This document shows, in pieces, positions 1-7,337 of a stretch of DNA of 23,715 nt. Origin of the DNA: SAR202 cluster bacterium Io17-Chloro-G7 (GTDB lineage Bacteria > Chloroflexota > Dehalococcoidia > UBA3495); contig MUCU01000008.1 of NCBI GenBank assembly GCA_002817055.1, forward strand, positions 1 through 23,715. The letters run 5' to 3'. The translations under genes were made by a program, and so were the position numbers. The notes beneath the pieces were generated by a model. The model was not told where the DNA came from. It saw only the letters and a list, made by a program, of their open reading frames with translations, and did no database searches. Positions within the stretch are counted from its first letter, which is position 1. Each line of letters begins with the position of its first letter.

Positions 1-5
1 CCGGT

Positions 6-428
6 CTATCCGGCTTTAGGTGTAGGATCAGCCCCGTATGTTTCGTCAAGTGCCCATAATGCTAACGCAGACCTGTCGTTCAAATAATAATTTACCTTTT
101 CAAGGTCGATTTTCCGGCTGATCCTATTTGGGCCAATTCTCGTATTGGCGGTGAATGGACAGCCAGCTTTGCGCTCTTTGGGACAATCTACGCCCTGTCT
201 CAAGACAATCGGGCATTTTCCCCGGCGCAACCATGCGCAGGTCAGTACTTGCGGTTTCTCACTAGTTGTACTGCCGGCGCCTTTCTTGGTTGTTCGATTA
301 GGCAGAACTTCGGGTAAACCTAGGTGTTTCTCTATCATTAGGACAGCCTTCAATTCCCGTCTGTGATCATTCTCCAGAGTTACTGGGATTGTACAGATAC
401 CATTAAAAATCGAATTTCTTTTTGCCAT
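6..428 (-). CDS. Cys-rich protein of unknown function
   Basis: I do not recognise this 140-residue protein. It has four cysteines in a compact block, C64-x7-C72-x9-C82-x7-C90, each near basic residues and two followed by Pro (KCP, DCP, GCP). This could bind zinc or an Fe-S cluster, but that is inference. The first 45 residues resemble a small beta/alpha segment, and the C-terminal part (about 105-132) is likely helical. No signal peptide or membrane segment is visible. The ATG start has no strong Shine-Dalgarno sequence at normal spacing. The gene lies 132 bp downstream of the MFS pump on the same strand, so it could be a distal operon member or a separate unit. It is probably real because the frame stays open with plausible composition, but there is no homology support. 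Confidence 0.5.
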   Translation of the reverse strand: MAKRNSIFNGICTIPVTLENDHRRELKAVLMIEKHLGLPEVLPNRTTKKGAGSTTSEKPQVLTCAWLRRGKCPIVLRQGVDCPKERKAGCPFTANTRIGPNRISRKIDLEKVNYYLNDRSALALWALDETYGADPTPKAG

Positions 429-480
429 CGCGGAGCAATTTTTGGCTCTCCCAGTACTGCCATTCGACTGTGAGTGGGTA

Positions 481-518
481 TGGGGTAATACTCTCCCATA
501 TCGGAAGAGAGCGCCCCA
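481..518 (-). terminator. Imperfect hairpin after the MFS pump gene, weak terminator candidate
   Basis: An outer TGGGG/CCCCA stem (481-485 with 514-518) encloses a CTCTC/GAGAG stem (491-495 with 507-511) plus two C-G pairs. It lies between the pump stop codon and the next minus-strand gene. There is no run of T after it in the minus direction, so it may be only a structured spacer. Confidence 0.25.
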
Positions 519-560
519 TTTGTCGGTGCAGAACGGCCAAAGTTTAAGCGTTGGTTCGAT

Positions 561-2117
561 TTAATCCGCTGGCTCAGGAACGGCGGCGCTTGCGGTTGCG
601 GGTTGAGCTACTTCTCTTGCCTTGGGTTTCCGGAGCAGAAGAGATGGAATTAATCCGAGCAAAACGATTCCAGTCGCAATCAGAAATACGTCTTGGAATG
701 CGGCAACGGACGCCCGTTGCTGGACCATACCATCAAGGACCTGGACGGCCACCCGATTGGTAACCGCATCCGAGGCTCCGAACTGGCCGACAGCGTTTCC
801 AACGCTGGAAAGAACCTGCATGGCAGCCAGAGAGTCTGGGGTGACCGTCTGGGCAATTGTGCTGAAGTGGAAGGCGAACCGAGACTGCAATAGGGTGGCA
901 AACAACGCTATTCCGAAGGCCGGGAATAGCTGCCGTAGCACGTTTGTGAGAGCCGAAGCGCGTGCCAGGGCCTCCACAGGGTGTACGCTCATGGCCAGTG
1001 TAAAGGCGGGCAGGGCCATCATTCCCATGCTGGCGCCCCGCAAGATCAGTATCATCACCAAATCGCCGTCGCTGGTTGTCACGTCCAAGCTGTGCAGTAA
1101 CCACATTGAATAGGCTAACCCAAGCAAGCCAGGGACAATGACCGGGAGAGGACCGAACCGGTCATATAGGCGACCGGCAATGAGCAAAGTAACCCCCAAA
1201 GCTATCGCCTCAGGCATCAACAACAATCCGGTTTCTATCGGACTTAAACCACGCACGTTCTGCAGAAATACGGGCAGCAAAAACAGGGCTGCGAACATGA
1301 TCAAGGTCGATACAAAATAAACGATGGCTGCCATGGCATAGGTGATATTTTTGAAGATTCTCAGGTCCAAGAGCGGCGTCTCTTCCCGCAACTCCACGTA
1401 GACCCACCCTAAGAGCGCGACGCCTGAAAGCAGGAAAAGCCCTAGTACCAGCTCAGAGGTCCAACCTTCTTGGCTTACCTGAGTAAGGGCAATGAGGGCG
1501 AGACTGAAGCCGATCCCCGCCAAAATAAATCCCTTATAGTCGAAGGCCAATTTGCGTACAATATCCGTCTCTCTTAGGAAGGACCGGCTCAATACTATTC
1601 CTAGGACGCCGACGGGCAAGTGTGGGAGCCAAATAAAACGCCAACTCGAAGACTCCACCAAGACCCCACTGAGGATGGGGCCGATGACTGGCGCTAGCAC
1701 GATGGGTACACCTGCGATTGCGATCATCGTGCCTTGTTCTTCCCGGCTCACCGAACGAAACACCAGCGCAATTCCCAAAGGCATAATTATCCCGCCGCCT
1801 ATCCCTTGAATAACGCGGAAAAAAATCAAGGAATTGATATCCCAAGATATTGAAGACAAGGCGGCTCCCGCAGTGAAGCCGGTAATGCAGAAGATAAAGA
1901 GGCGTTTGGTGCCGAATCTGTCACTGAGGTATCCCGTCAAAGGGATGACCAAAGCTATTGCCAGCAAGTACATTGTGATAACCAACTGGGCTTTTTCGAG
2001 GTTTACTTCGAAGTCTCTCATGATGGACGGCAGCGCTACGTTCACCACCGTGGTGTCCAACAACACCATGAAACTGGCGACCACCATCACTAACAAGACT
2101 TTCCATTTGTAGGCCAT
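561..2117 (-). CDS. DHA2-family MFS multidrug efflux transporter (EmrB/QacA type)
   Basis: A 518-residue inner-membrane drug:proton antiporter of the 14-helix DHA2 class. The N-terminal helix carries the DHA2 hallmark LDTTVVNVALPSI (residues 20-32). Loop 2-3 has motif A, GYLSDRFGTKR (62-72), and helix 5 has a motif-C-like stretch (GVPIVLAPVIGPILSG) before the SSWRFIWLPHLPVG turn. Length is normal for the family. A purine-rich GAAGGC about 7 nt upstream supports the ATG start. It is the last gene of a minus-strand locus with a MarR regulator and two HlyD-type adaptors, the usual partners of EmrB pumps, so it is probably the energised component of that system. Substrate is unknown. It is unrelated at close range to the decayed MFS relic near 10 kb. 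Confidence 0.93.
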   Translation of the reverse strand: MAYKWKVLLVMVVASFMVLLDTTVVNVALPSIMRDFEVNLEKAQLVITMYLLAIALVIPLTGYLSDRFGTKRLFIFCITGFTAGAALSSISWDINSLIFFRVIQGIGGGIIMPLGIALVFRSVSREEQGTMIAIAGVPIVLAPVIGPILSGVLVESSSWRFIWLPHLPVGVLGIVLSRSFLRETDIVRKLAFDYKGFILAGIGFSLALIALTQVSQEGWTSELVLGLFLLSGVALLGWVYVELREETPLLDLRIFKNITYAMAAIVYFVSTLIMFAALFLLPVFLQNVRGLSPIETGLLLMPEAIALGVTLLIAGRLYDRFGPLPVIVPGLLGLAYSMWLLHSLDVTTSDGDLVMILILRGASMGMMALPAFTLAMSVHPVEALARASALTNVLRQLFPAFGIALFATLLQSRFAFHFSTIAQTVTPDSLAAMQVLSSVGNAVGQFGASDAVTNRVAVQVLDGMVQQRASVAAFQDVFLIATGIVLLGLIPSLLLRKPKAREVAQPATASAAVPEPAD

Positions 2118-2128
2118 TGCTTATGCCT

Positions 2129-2386
2129 TCAGCTATCCACCCGAGTTTCGCCAAAAGCATAGGCTGGTCGAGGAGAGGTGGCGCACTCAGTTCCACTCTC
2201 GCGTAGGCTGGCAGCACCGGCCAAGTAATGGTTAAGCTGTTCTACTCGGTGCGGGTCAGTCAAAGCCGTGCGGACCGGCAGGTAATTGTTCTCCGCATCC
2301 ACCATCAGACGTTTTTGAATAGACCTATCGGTTTTCTGTCTGCTGTTTTCGCCACAGATAAATACGAGATAATTTAAGCAACTCAT
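2129..2386 (-). CDS. Doubtful small ORF upstream of the MFS pump
   Basis: An 85-codon frame that ends 11 bp before the pump start codon on the same strand. No Shine-Dalgarno sequence precedes its ATG. The product has no recognisable domain, signal peptide or membrane segment. The middle part (MVDAENNYLPVRTALTDPHR) has a protein-like composition, so a shorter form starting at codon 28 is possible. Its position inside an apparent operon is the only support. It may be chance. Confidence 0.2.
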   Translation of the reverse strand: MSCLNYLVFICGENSRQKTDRSIQKRLMVDAENNYLPVRTALTDPHRVEQLNHYLAGAASLRESGTECATSPRPAYAFGETRVDS

Positions 2387-2490
2387 TGTTCAAGTCACAT
2401 TGGGATTCGAATTGTTGGGCTCGCCCGAGGGGTAGAAATTAGGAGTAGGAACTCCGCCCGGCGTGCAGCCAATGTGAGGATGGAAGAAAT

Positions 2491-2521
2491 CGGACCCAGC
2501 CGGCCACACCGGCTGGGTCCG
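2491..2521 (-). terminator. 13-bp perfect GC-rich hairpin terminating the adaptor transcript
   Basis: CGGACCCAGCCGG (2491-2503) pairs perfectly with 2509-2521 around a 5-nt loop. It starts 8 bp past the stop codon of the long adaptor. In the minus direction it is followed by ATTTCTTCC, a modest T-rich tail. It fits an intrinsic terminator or attenuator that lowers expression of the downstream MFS gene. Confidence 0.65.
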
Positions 2522-2528
2522 GCCAAAT

Positions 2529-4733
2529 CTATTGGATTACAACCAAATCACCTTCCCTGAGAAAGTTGTGGCCGGATATCACCACATTCTCTCCGGGTAG
2601 GATGTCGCCTCGAACTTCTATCGTATCCTCGCCGGTCAAGCCAATACCCACGATGCGTAGCTCAGCACGATTGTCTTGGACCGTGTATACGGCGGGGCGC
2701 CCGGCTTGGCGCAACAGAGCTTCTTTGGGCACTAAAACGGTGTTGTCGTGCTGTGTGATCACCGTCACATCGCCGGACATGCCGGGTCTGAGGTCCGGCG
2801 CCGGGCCGGTGGGTGCCAGCATCACCCGGAAAGAGAAAGAGTTGCCCTCACCCATTGGGGCGATTCGGTCAACCTGCAACTCCAATGTTTGGCCTGGTAG
2901 CGCAGGGCTAGTAAATTGCACTGCTTGTCCTAATTGTAGGGAGTTGACCTCCGTCTCTCGAACTTGAATAGTAATGTCAACGTCCGTACTCGCTAACCTA
3001 AAAATCGGAGACGCAGGAAAGGGCCCAGCCCAGCCTCCCACGTCCAGCAACTTGCGAGTGATAATCCCATCGAAGGGCGCTCGAACTTCCAGCTCCTCCA
3101 ACTTATAGCGGACCAACTCCACTTGCGCTTGGGCTTTGTCCAACGTAGCTTGGGCTGCTTCCACGACGAGATCGGATTGCGGTGGCGAGGCCGTGGTAAG
3201 GGTTTGCTGGGCTGAAGCTACCATGGACTCGGCAGCAGCCAGTTTGGCTGGCGTCGGATTGAGCAATGACTGCAAATTGGCCTCTGCTGCGGCTAGTGCA
3301 GCTTGGTTCGCTTCCACGGTAGACTCGGCCAAGGCAATTGTCGATGTGGTGGGAGTTCTCAGTTCCGCCAGACGAGATTGAGCCGATTCTACTGCGGCGC
3401 TGGCCTTGGCAACTTCGTTCCGAGCTAGAGTAACCGTGTTCTCGTCGGCGTTTTGCAGGTCCTCCAAATTAGCGACTTCCGTATCAAGTGTGGCTTGCGC
3501 AGCTGCCACATCGTTGCGGGCTACCGCCATATCGTTGGATTCGGGGCTCTGCAACTCCTTCAGTTCCTCTTGGGCAGTCTCCAATGCGGTTTGCGCCGAG
3601 TTCTCGGCCAGCATAGGGGAGTTCACATCTTCTTGAATTACTGAGCTAGCGAGGATAGTAGATAATTGAGTCGAAATACTATCCTGATATTTGGAGATCG
3701 ACGCCTGTACATCGCTCAGCTCGTCTTGAGAAAGAGTGGAACTGAGGGACGGATTGAGCAAAATGGCGACGTTGGCCTGCTCATTCACCCTGGCCGATAG
3801 CAGGGATTCCCACGCTGGCTCCAACGATGCAGTGAAAGACGCTGAAGCTATCGCGTCAGAGATGGCGTCATTCACCGTGACCTGTGAGCTATTGAGCTTG
3901 ATTTGAGCGTCGGATACGCCTTCTTGGGCTGCGGCCAATGCTGCAGCGGTAGGGTTCGATAACTGATCCAAATTCGTTATCCTGCTGTCTAATTTGCTCT
4001 GAGCTGTTGCTACTTTACCTTGGGCGGTTTGGAGGTCGGACACCGAAGGGTCCAACAATTGGTCGAGACGCGTGTTTGCGCTATTTAGATTGCTTTGCGC
4101 GGTGGCTAGGGCACTTTCGGCAGTTTGCAGATCAGATGCGGAAGGGTTATTGAGCTGCTCCAGCTTGATTATCGCTCGTTCCAAGTTGCCTTTGGCGGTT
4201 GCTACCGTGCTCCCGGCAGCTTCGAGTTCCGACGACGAGGGATTGATTAATTGGTCTTGGGCCGTTACAGCGGAGTCGAGCTTGGCTTGGGCTGACCGTA
4301 TCCTGGGTTCGATAGCAGCCATAATCGACCCTAACTGGGCCTTGCTGCTGCGCACGGTGGCTAGGGCTTGATCCAGTTGTGCGTCCAGAGTTCCGTGACC
4401 TATCCGGGCAAGGACCTGTCCAACATTGACCATAGATCCAACATCCACGGTCAGTTCTTCGGTGCGACCGGATGAGGTCGGCAAAACATCGACTTGGTTT
4501 CTGGCTTCTACCACGGCCGCATAGGAAGTGCGTGTGCTGATGCTCCCGCTGACGGCCGGAGCCAAGCCCACCGTCACTGCTCCCGGAGTCGACGGTGAAG
4601 ATTCCGTTGAAGGGGACTCGGTGGACGAGCATGCAATCAATGCGGCCAGTCCCACCACTATTGCCAACACCATCATTGGCTTGCGCCGGATCAACGAACG
4701 AAATATCCGTACCTTCATACTTGCTGCTTTCAC
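2529..4733 (-). CDS. HlyD/RND-type membrane-fusion lipoprotein with a hyper-extended repeat coiled coil
   Basis: A 734-residue periplasmic-adaptor-type protein. Residues 8-35 form a basic stretch, a hydrophobic segment and a lipobox (L32-I-A-C35), so it is probably a lipoprotein anchored at Cys35. The biotinyl-lipoyl half motifs flank the helical region: VDVLPTSSGRTEELTVDVGS (about 81-100) and VRAPFDGIITRKLLDVGG (550-567). A beta-barrel and membrane-proximal domain follow to the C-terminus (VPKEAL near 668). Between them lie about 430 helical residues, far longer than typical adaptors. These contain eight copies of a 32-residue repeat starting near 159, 191, 223, 255 and 391, 423, 455, 487, with consensus LxxLxNPxxxxLxxAxxxxxxA. 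The start is GTG, with AAGGA 9 nt upstream; an ATG five codons in lacks a ribosome site. It probably works with the neighbouring EmrA-like protein and the MFS pump. Confidence 0.88.
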   Translation of the reverse strand: MKAASMKVRIFRSLIRRKPMMVLAIVVGLAALIACSSTESPSTESSPSTPGAVTVGLAPAVSGSISTRTSYAAVVEARNQVDVLPTSSGRTEELTVDVGSMVNVGQVLARIGHGTLDAQLDQALATVRSSKAQLGSIMAAIEPRIRSAQAKLDSAVTAQDQLINPSSSELEAAGSTVATAKGNLERAIIKLEQLNNPSASDLQTAESALATAQSNLNSANTRLDQLLDPSVSDLQTAQGKVATAQSKLDSRITNLDQLSNPTAAALAAAQEGVSDAQIKLNSSQVTVNDAISDAIASASFTASLEPAWESLLSARVNEQANVAILLNPSLSSTLSQDELSDVQASISKYQDSISTQLSTILASSVIQEDVNSPMLAENSAQTALETAQEELKELQSPESNDMAVARNDVAAAQATLDTEVANLEDLQNADENTVTLARNEVAKASAAVESAQSRLAELRTPTTSTIALAESTVEANQAALAAAEANLQSLLNPTPAKLAAAESMVASAQQTLTTASPPQSDLVVEAAQATLDKAQAQVELVRYKLEELEVRAPFDGIITRKLLDVGGWAGPFPASPIFRLASTDVDITIQVRETEVNSLQLGQAVQFTSPALPGQTLELQVDRIAPMGEGNSFSFRVMLAPTGPAPDLRPGMSGDVTVITQHDNTVLVPKEALLRQAGRPAVYTVQDNRAELRIVGIGLTGEDTIEVRGDILPGENVVISGHNFLREGDLVVIQ

Positions 4734-4808
4734 TTAGTTTAGTCCTTCAGTTTTGGTGATTTTATTCCGGTTTATCGGAAATGAAAGTTACCATGGGCGC
4801 CACCAAGT

Positions 4809-5504
4809 TTACTTGATCCGAATCTTGATTTGAACGGAAGACCCGGGTATTAACCCTAGCTGTTCTTCGTCCAAAGAGATTTTAACAGGAACCAACTGGC
4901 TGACCTTATTGAAATTGCTGGAAGAGCTTCGCGATGGGATTAGACTGAAAGTCGAAGCCGTCACCGGAGAGATGGTCACCACCGTGCCAGATACACCTTG
5001 TCCCAGACTGTCCACATGCACTTCGACCCGCTGTCCCGGCCGCACCCGGTCAATGCGGCCCTCGTGAATGTTCGCCTCGATTCTCAGCGCTCTCGGGTCC
5101 ATAAGAGTCACAATCGGCCGGCCGGCCGGAACGGTGTCACCATTCTGGGCCCAGCGGGCGGCTATTACCCCCGAACGGGGCGCTACAACCTCGGCGAATT
5201 GGTCCACCACGTCCCGGAACCCCAGTTTTGGAGTGCCTGTGGTATCCGAGTGAGAGATCACCGTGGGGATGTCCACAATGGCCAGTACTTGGCCTTCGGT
5301 TACCGGCGATCCCACATCCACGTTCATCGCCAGGATCCTCCCCGGGTTGATGGACCCAACCTGGATCAGGTCTGCTACTATTCGTGCATTGTCGGTAGAC
5401 ACGTAGTAGGCCGAGTTGTACCAGGCATTGTACCCAAACACGCTGCCGCCAGCGATGATGGCGATTAATACCACGGCCAATATTATTCGCATGCGGTATT
5501 TCAT
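4809..5504 (-). CDS. Short EmrA/HlyD-family adaptor lacking the coiled-coil hairpin
   Basis: A 231-residue adaptor with an N-terminal membrane anchor (residues 5-24), followed by the EmrA-type signature YVSTDNARIVADLIQVGS (34-51). The two lipoyl half-domains (about 47-78 and 103-135) are joined by only about 25 residues, where normal EmrA proteins have a long alpha-helical hairpin. The rest is beta-barrel, including FSLIPSRSSSSNFNKVSQ (186-203), the counterpart of the conserved EmrA FSLLP...NFTKV motif. It is probably cotranscribed with the MarR gene 97 bp upstream and the long adaptor 75 bp downstream. Some HlyD-like proteins naturally lack the hairpin, so this is not necessarily a deletion. 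A GGAG sits rather far (13 nt) from the ATG. Confidence 0.85.
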   Translation of the reverse strand: MKYRMRIILAVVLIAIIAGGSVFGYNAWYNSAYYVSTDNARIVADLIQVGSINPGRILAMNVDVGSPVTEGQVLAIVDIPTVISHSDTTGTPKLGFRDVVDQFAEVVAPRSGVIAARWAQNGDTVPAGRPIVTLMDPRALRIEANIHEGRIDRVRPGQRVEVHVDSLGQGVSGTVVTISPVTASTFSLIPSRSSSSNFNKVSQLVPVKISLDEEQLGLIPGSSVQIKIRIK

Positions 5505-5601
5505 GGGTAATCAAGAACTCCGTTGATGCTGAATAAGGCTCTGCTTATGCAGGCTGAGCGATGAGTAATACGACGCTTTCGGTGCTTTGGTTTATCTTTT
5601 C

Positions 5602-6144
5602 TTAGGTAACAGCCGTGGCCCGGCGTTCCGCTAGGTCTAGAGCTTCGCCGTCGTTATCAGTCCCCATCCCTTGTTTCCAGGCTGTCACTCCTGGGCCTCT
5701 CCTGCTTGCGGCTTCCAACACCACTTGAATCGCGTTGGATACTACGTCCAACTCCTCACTGGTGAGTGAGTCGAAAATCTCTCGAAACACTTCGAACTTT
5801 GCCAGCCACAGGGCTGAAATGTGTTGCTCTCCCTCCGCCGTCAGCTTGCAGGTAACCACCCGGCGGTCTTGGGTGTCATGGCTCCGGCTTAAGACGCCCA
5901 GTCCCACAAGGCGGTCGAGGACACCAGTTGTCGTCGGTACGGTCACCCCCAACACAGAGGCCAGATCACTAACCCGATAGGGTCCGTTTATGTACAGGAA
6001 GAGCAAAATCTTAATCTGGGGCATAGTGTAATTTGTGCTCATCCAATTCTCGGTCAACGAGGACAGCAAGGTGACGTAAAGGCGTTGGTGCATAGCAGCA
6101 ACGTGCTCAATCACTTTAGACCGATCAGTTGATTCATCAGTCAT
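5602..6144 (-). CDS. MarR-family transcriptional regulator
   Basis: A 180-residue winged-helix protein. The DNA-binding domain spans about 45-108, with HTH residues VSDLASVLGVTVPTTTGVLD (58-77), then a wing ending in DTQDRRVVTCKLTAEG (90-105). Flanking helices at the N-terminus (8-40) and C-terminus (110-148) would form the MarR dimer interface. The last 30 residues are an uncharacteristic polar tail. It is the first gene of the efflux locus. Two palindromic operators lie just upstream, so it most likely represses its own operon until a toxic ligand binds. This is the usual arrangement for MarR/EmrR regulators of EmrAB-type pumps. Confidence 0.92.
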   Translation of the reverse strand: MTDESTDRSKVIEHVAAMHQRLYVTLLSSLTENWMSTNYTMPQIKILLFLYINGPYRVSDLASVLGVTVPTTTGVLDRLVGLGVLSRSHDTQDRRVVTCKLTAEGEQHISALWLAKFEVFREIFDSLTSEELDVVSNAIQVVLEAASRRGPGVTAWKQGMGTDNDGEALDLAERRATAVT

Positions 6145-6172
6145 CGCTAATATGCCTTTATTGAGGTTGATG

Positions 6173-6201
6173 CAATATAATTGTATAACACAACTATATT
6201 G
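6173..6201. promoter_or_regulatory. Palindromic operator A upstream of marR-like gene
   Basis: A 29-bp dyad with half-site CAATATAATTGT at the left and the matching ACAACTATATTG at the right. It is 25/29 identical to operator B. In the minus direction a possible -35 TTGTGT (6206-6211) and -10 TTATAC (6183-6188) are spaced by 17 bp. The -10 would then lie inside this operator, which fits repression by occlusion. MarR proteins typically bind AT-rich palindromes of this kind; the assignment to this MarR is inference. Confidence 0.7.
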
Positions 6202-6245
6202 GCCAACACAAAAATATTACACACTTAACTGTAAGTAGCGTCACA

Positions 6246-6274
6246 CAATATAATCGTGCAACACAATTATATTG
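6246..6274. promoter_or_regulatory. Palindromic operator B, second copy
   Basis: A 29-bp dyad starting CAATATAATCGTG and ending ACACAATTATATTG. It lies 73 bp from operator A start to start, close to seven DNA turns, so two bound dimers would sit on the same face of the helix. Similarity extends past the right end of each copy (ATTAcACACTT at 6216-6226 and ATTAaACACTT at 6287-6297), showing that the whole segment was duplicated. Confidence 0.7.
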
Positions 6275-6416
6275 AGCCGCACGATTATTAAACACTTTCC
6301 CGATAAAACCTGTCAAGTAACCCGTTTATATTAGAGTGATCACGCTGCCGGCAACGAGCAGCGACTGACTGAGTTGGCAAATTGCCAGCGCATTCGACGA
6401 TCAACCGACCGATAAA

Positions 6417-6450
6417 CGAGGCCTGGTAGAGTTTATGCTCCCAGACCTCG
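6417..6450 (-). terminator. Terminator of the VOC-family gene
   Basis: CGAGGCCTGG (6417-6426) pairs with CCAGACCTCG (6441-6450), 9 of 10 positions, with a GAG/CTC pair extending the stem into the loop. In the minus direction the hairpin is followed by TTTATC. It lies 36 bp past the VOC stop codon and insulates the MarR promoter. Confidence 0.6.
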
Positions 6451-6485
6451 TGGCATTCCCGCCGGAGATTTGTCGGGGAAAGCCG

Positions 6486-6917
6486 TTAATCCGGCACCAC
6501 AGGATTGGCTACCAAAAGCTGGGTCCTGGCTTTGATCTGCTCGTCCCACCCTCGCACACGCATGTCTATCATTAGACCGTCGGGACCTTTGTATTTGCGG
6601 TTCACAGCGTTACTGCCAGGGCATTCGGTGCCATTCTCGGCTTCGAAGGCTGCGATGGATTCGTCCAGGTTTTCAACATAGAACCCTATGTGATGCACGC
6701 CGGGCACGGTGGAAGGTCCCTCTCCCAAGTTGGGGGCATCCTCGCTCCCCACTTTTAGGATTGCGAAGTAGATGTAGCCGTCGCTCAGCCACACTCCTTC
6801 CTCGCCTGTGTCCAAGGGCTTGCGGTGCAGTTCTTGCAGCCCAAAAACCTTCTTGTAAAAATCTGCGGTCTTCACTGGGTCGTCGGTATGCAGGGCTATG
6901 TGCTTTATCCGTGCCAT
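6486..6917 (-). CDS. VOC (glyoxalase/bleomycin-resistance/dioxygenase) superfamily protein
   Basis: A 143-residue protein with the two beta-alpha-beta-beta-beta modules of the VOC fold. The first module opens with IKHIALHTDDP (4-14) and the second with GVHHIGFYVEN (73-83). Likely metal ligands are H6 and H75 or H76. The usual final Glu of the DPDGxxIEL motif is replaced by Asp in GPDGLMIDM (111-119), so metal binding may be altered. Members include glyoxalases, epimerases and ring-cleaving dioxygenases; the substrate cannot be read from sequence. The start is well supported by GGAGG 4-5 nt upstream of ATG. It is a single-gene unit with its own terminator. Confidence 0.85.
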   Translation of the reverse strand: MARIKHIALHTDDPVKTADFYKKVFGLQELHRKPLDTGEEGVWLSDGYIYFAILKVGSEDAPNLGEGPSTVPGVHHIGFYVENLDESIAAFEAENGTECPGSNAVNRKYKGPDGLMIDMRVRGWDEQIKARTQLLVANPVVPD

Positions 6918-7337
6918 CGTTCCTCCTTACAGTTTCGAATGAGCTGAATAATTCGGCGATTCTAGGGAAAGATACAACTATCGCAATAATATAATTGGAA
7001 GTACCTGATGAGCCTAATCGTGATCGAATATCCGAGAATTGCTGACCTAGATTTTAGGAACCCCGTCCGGTAGTGTCAATGGGATTCCCAACTCCGTGTC
7101 CCGGTCGTCATTCTCCTTGCCAAAGAAACGATCCAGAGCTACACTCCATGCCTGCAAGCATTGCTCATAAAGTAATCGGGACGCGTCGCATTTCTGTCCT
7201 GAAGAAGGCAGTTCGGGAAGCCGGTTACTGCAGCGGCAGATTAAAAGGCTATTTGGTTTTAGGCTAATACGGATTCAATATAAGGACACCTATCTCCCCA
7301 TTGCGAGATAGTCCTAATCAGGTAAGGAGAAAGCATA
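6918..7337. other. 420-bp divergent intergenic region
   Basis: This separates the VOC gene (minus) from the molybdopterin subunit gene (plus), so it must hold both promoters. A TATAAG (7279-7284) is a possible -10 for the plus-strand gene, but no good -35 precedes it. A small leader hairpin CTATCTC/GAGATAG (7290-7296 with 7305-7311) sits just before the ribosome site. I see no convincing gene. Confidence 0.45.

Larger units (their letters stand above)
2118..2528. other. 411-bp gap between adaptor and pump genes
   Basis: This gap holds a strong hairpin at its right end and one dubious small minus-strand reading frame (2129-2386). I see no promoter that I would defend, although the hairpin implies that the pump might need its own promoter here or depend on read-through. 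Confidence 0.5.
6145..6485. other. 341-bp regulatory gap between MarR and VOC genes
   Basis: The left half (6160-6320) is strikingly AT-rich and contains the two operators and the probable minus-strand promoter of the efflux locus. The right half holds a TTGGCA-N3-TGCCAG palindrome (6374-6388) and the terminator of the VOC gene (6417-6450). No gene is apparent. Confidence 0.7.

Noticed and set aside
541..575. GGTTCGATTTAATCC resembling a tRNA T-arm
   Set aside because: It overlaps the 3' end of the MFS gene and no cloverleaf can be built around it.
7073..7267. Small plus-strand ORF in the VOC/molybdopterin-subunit gap
   Set aside because: No ribosome site, no recognisable domain, and composition unlike a protein.
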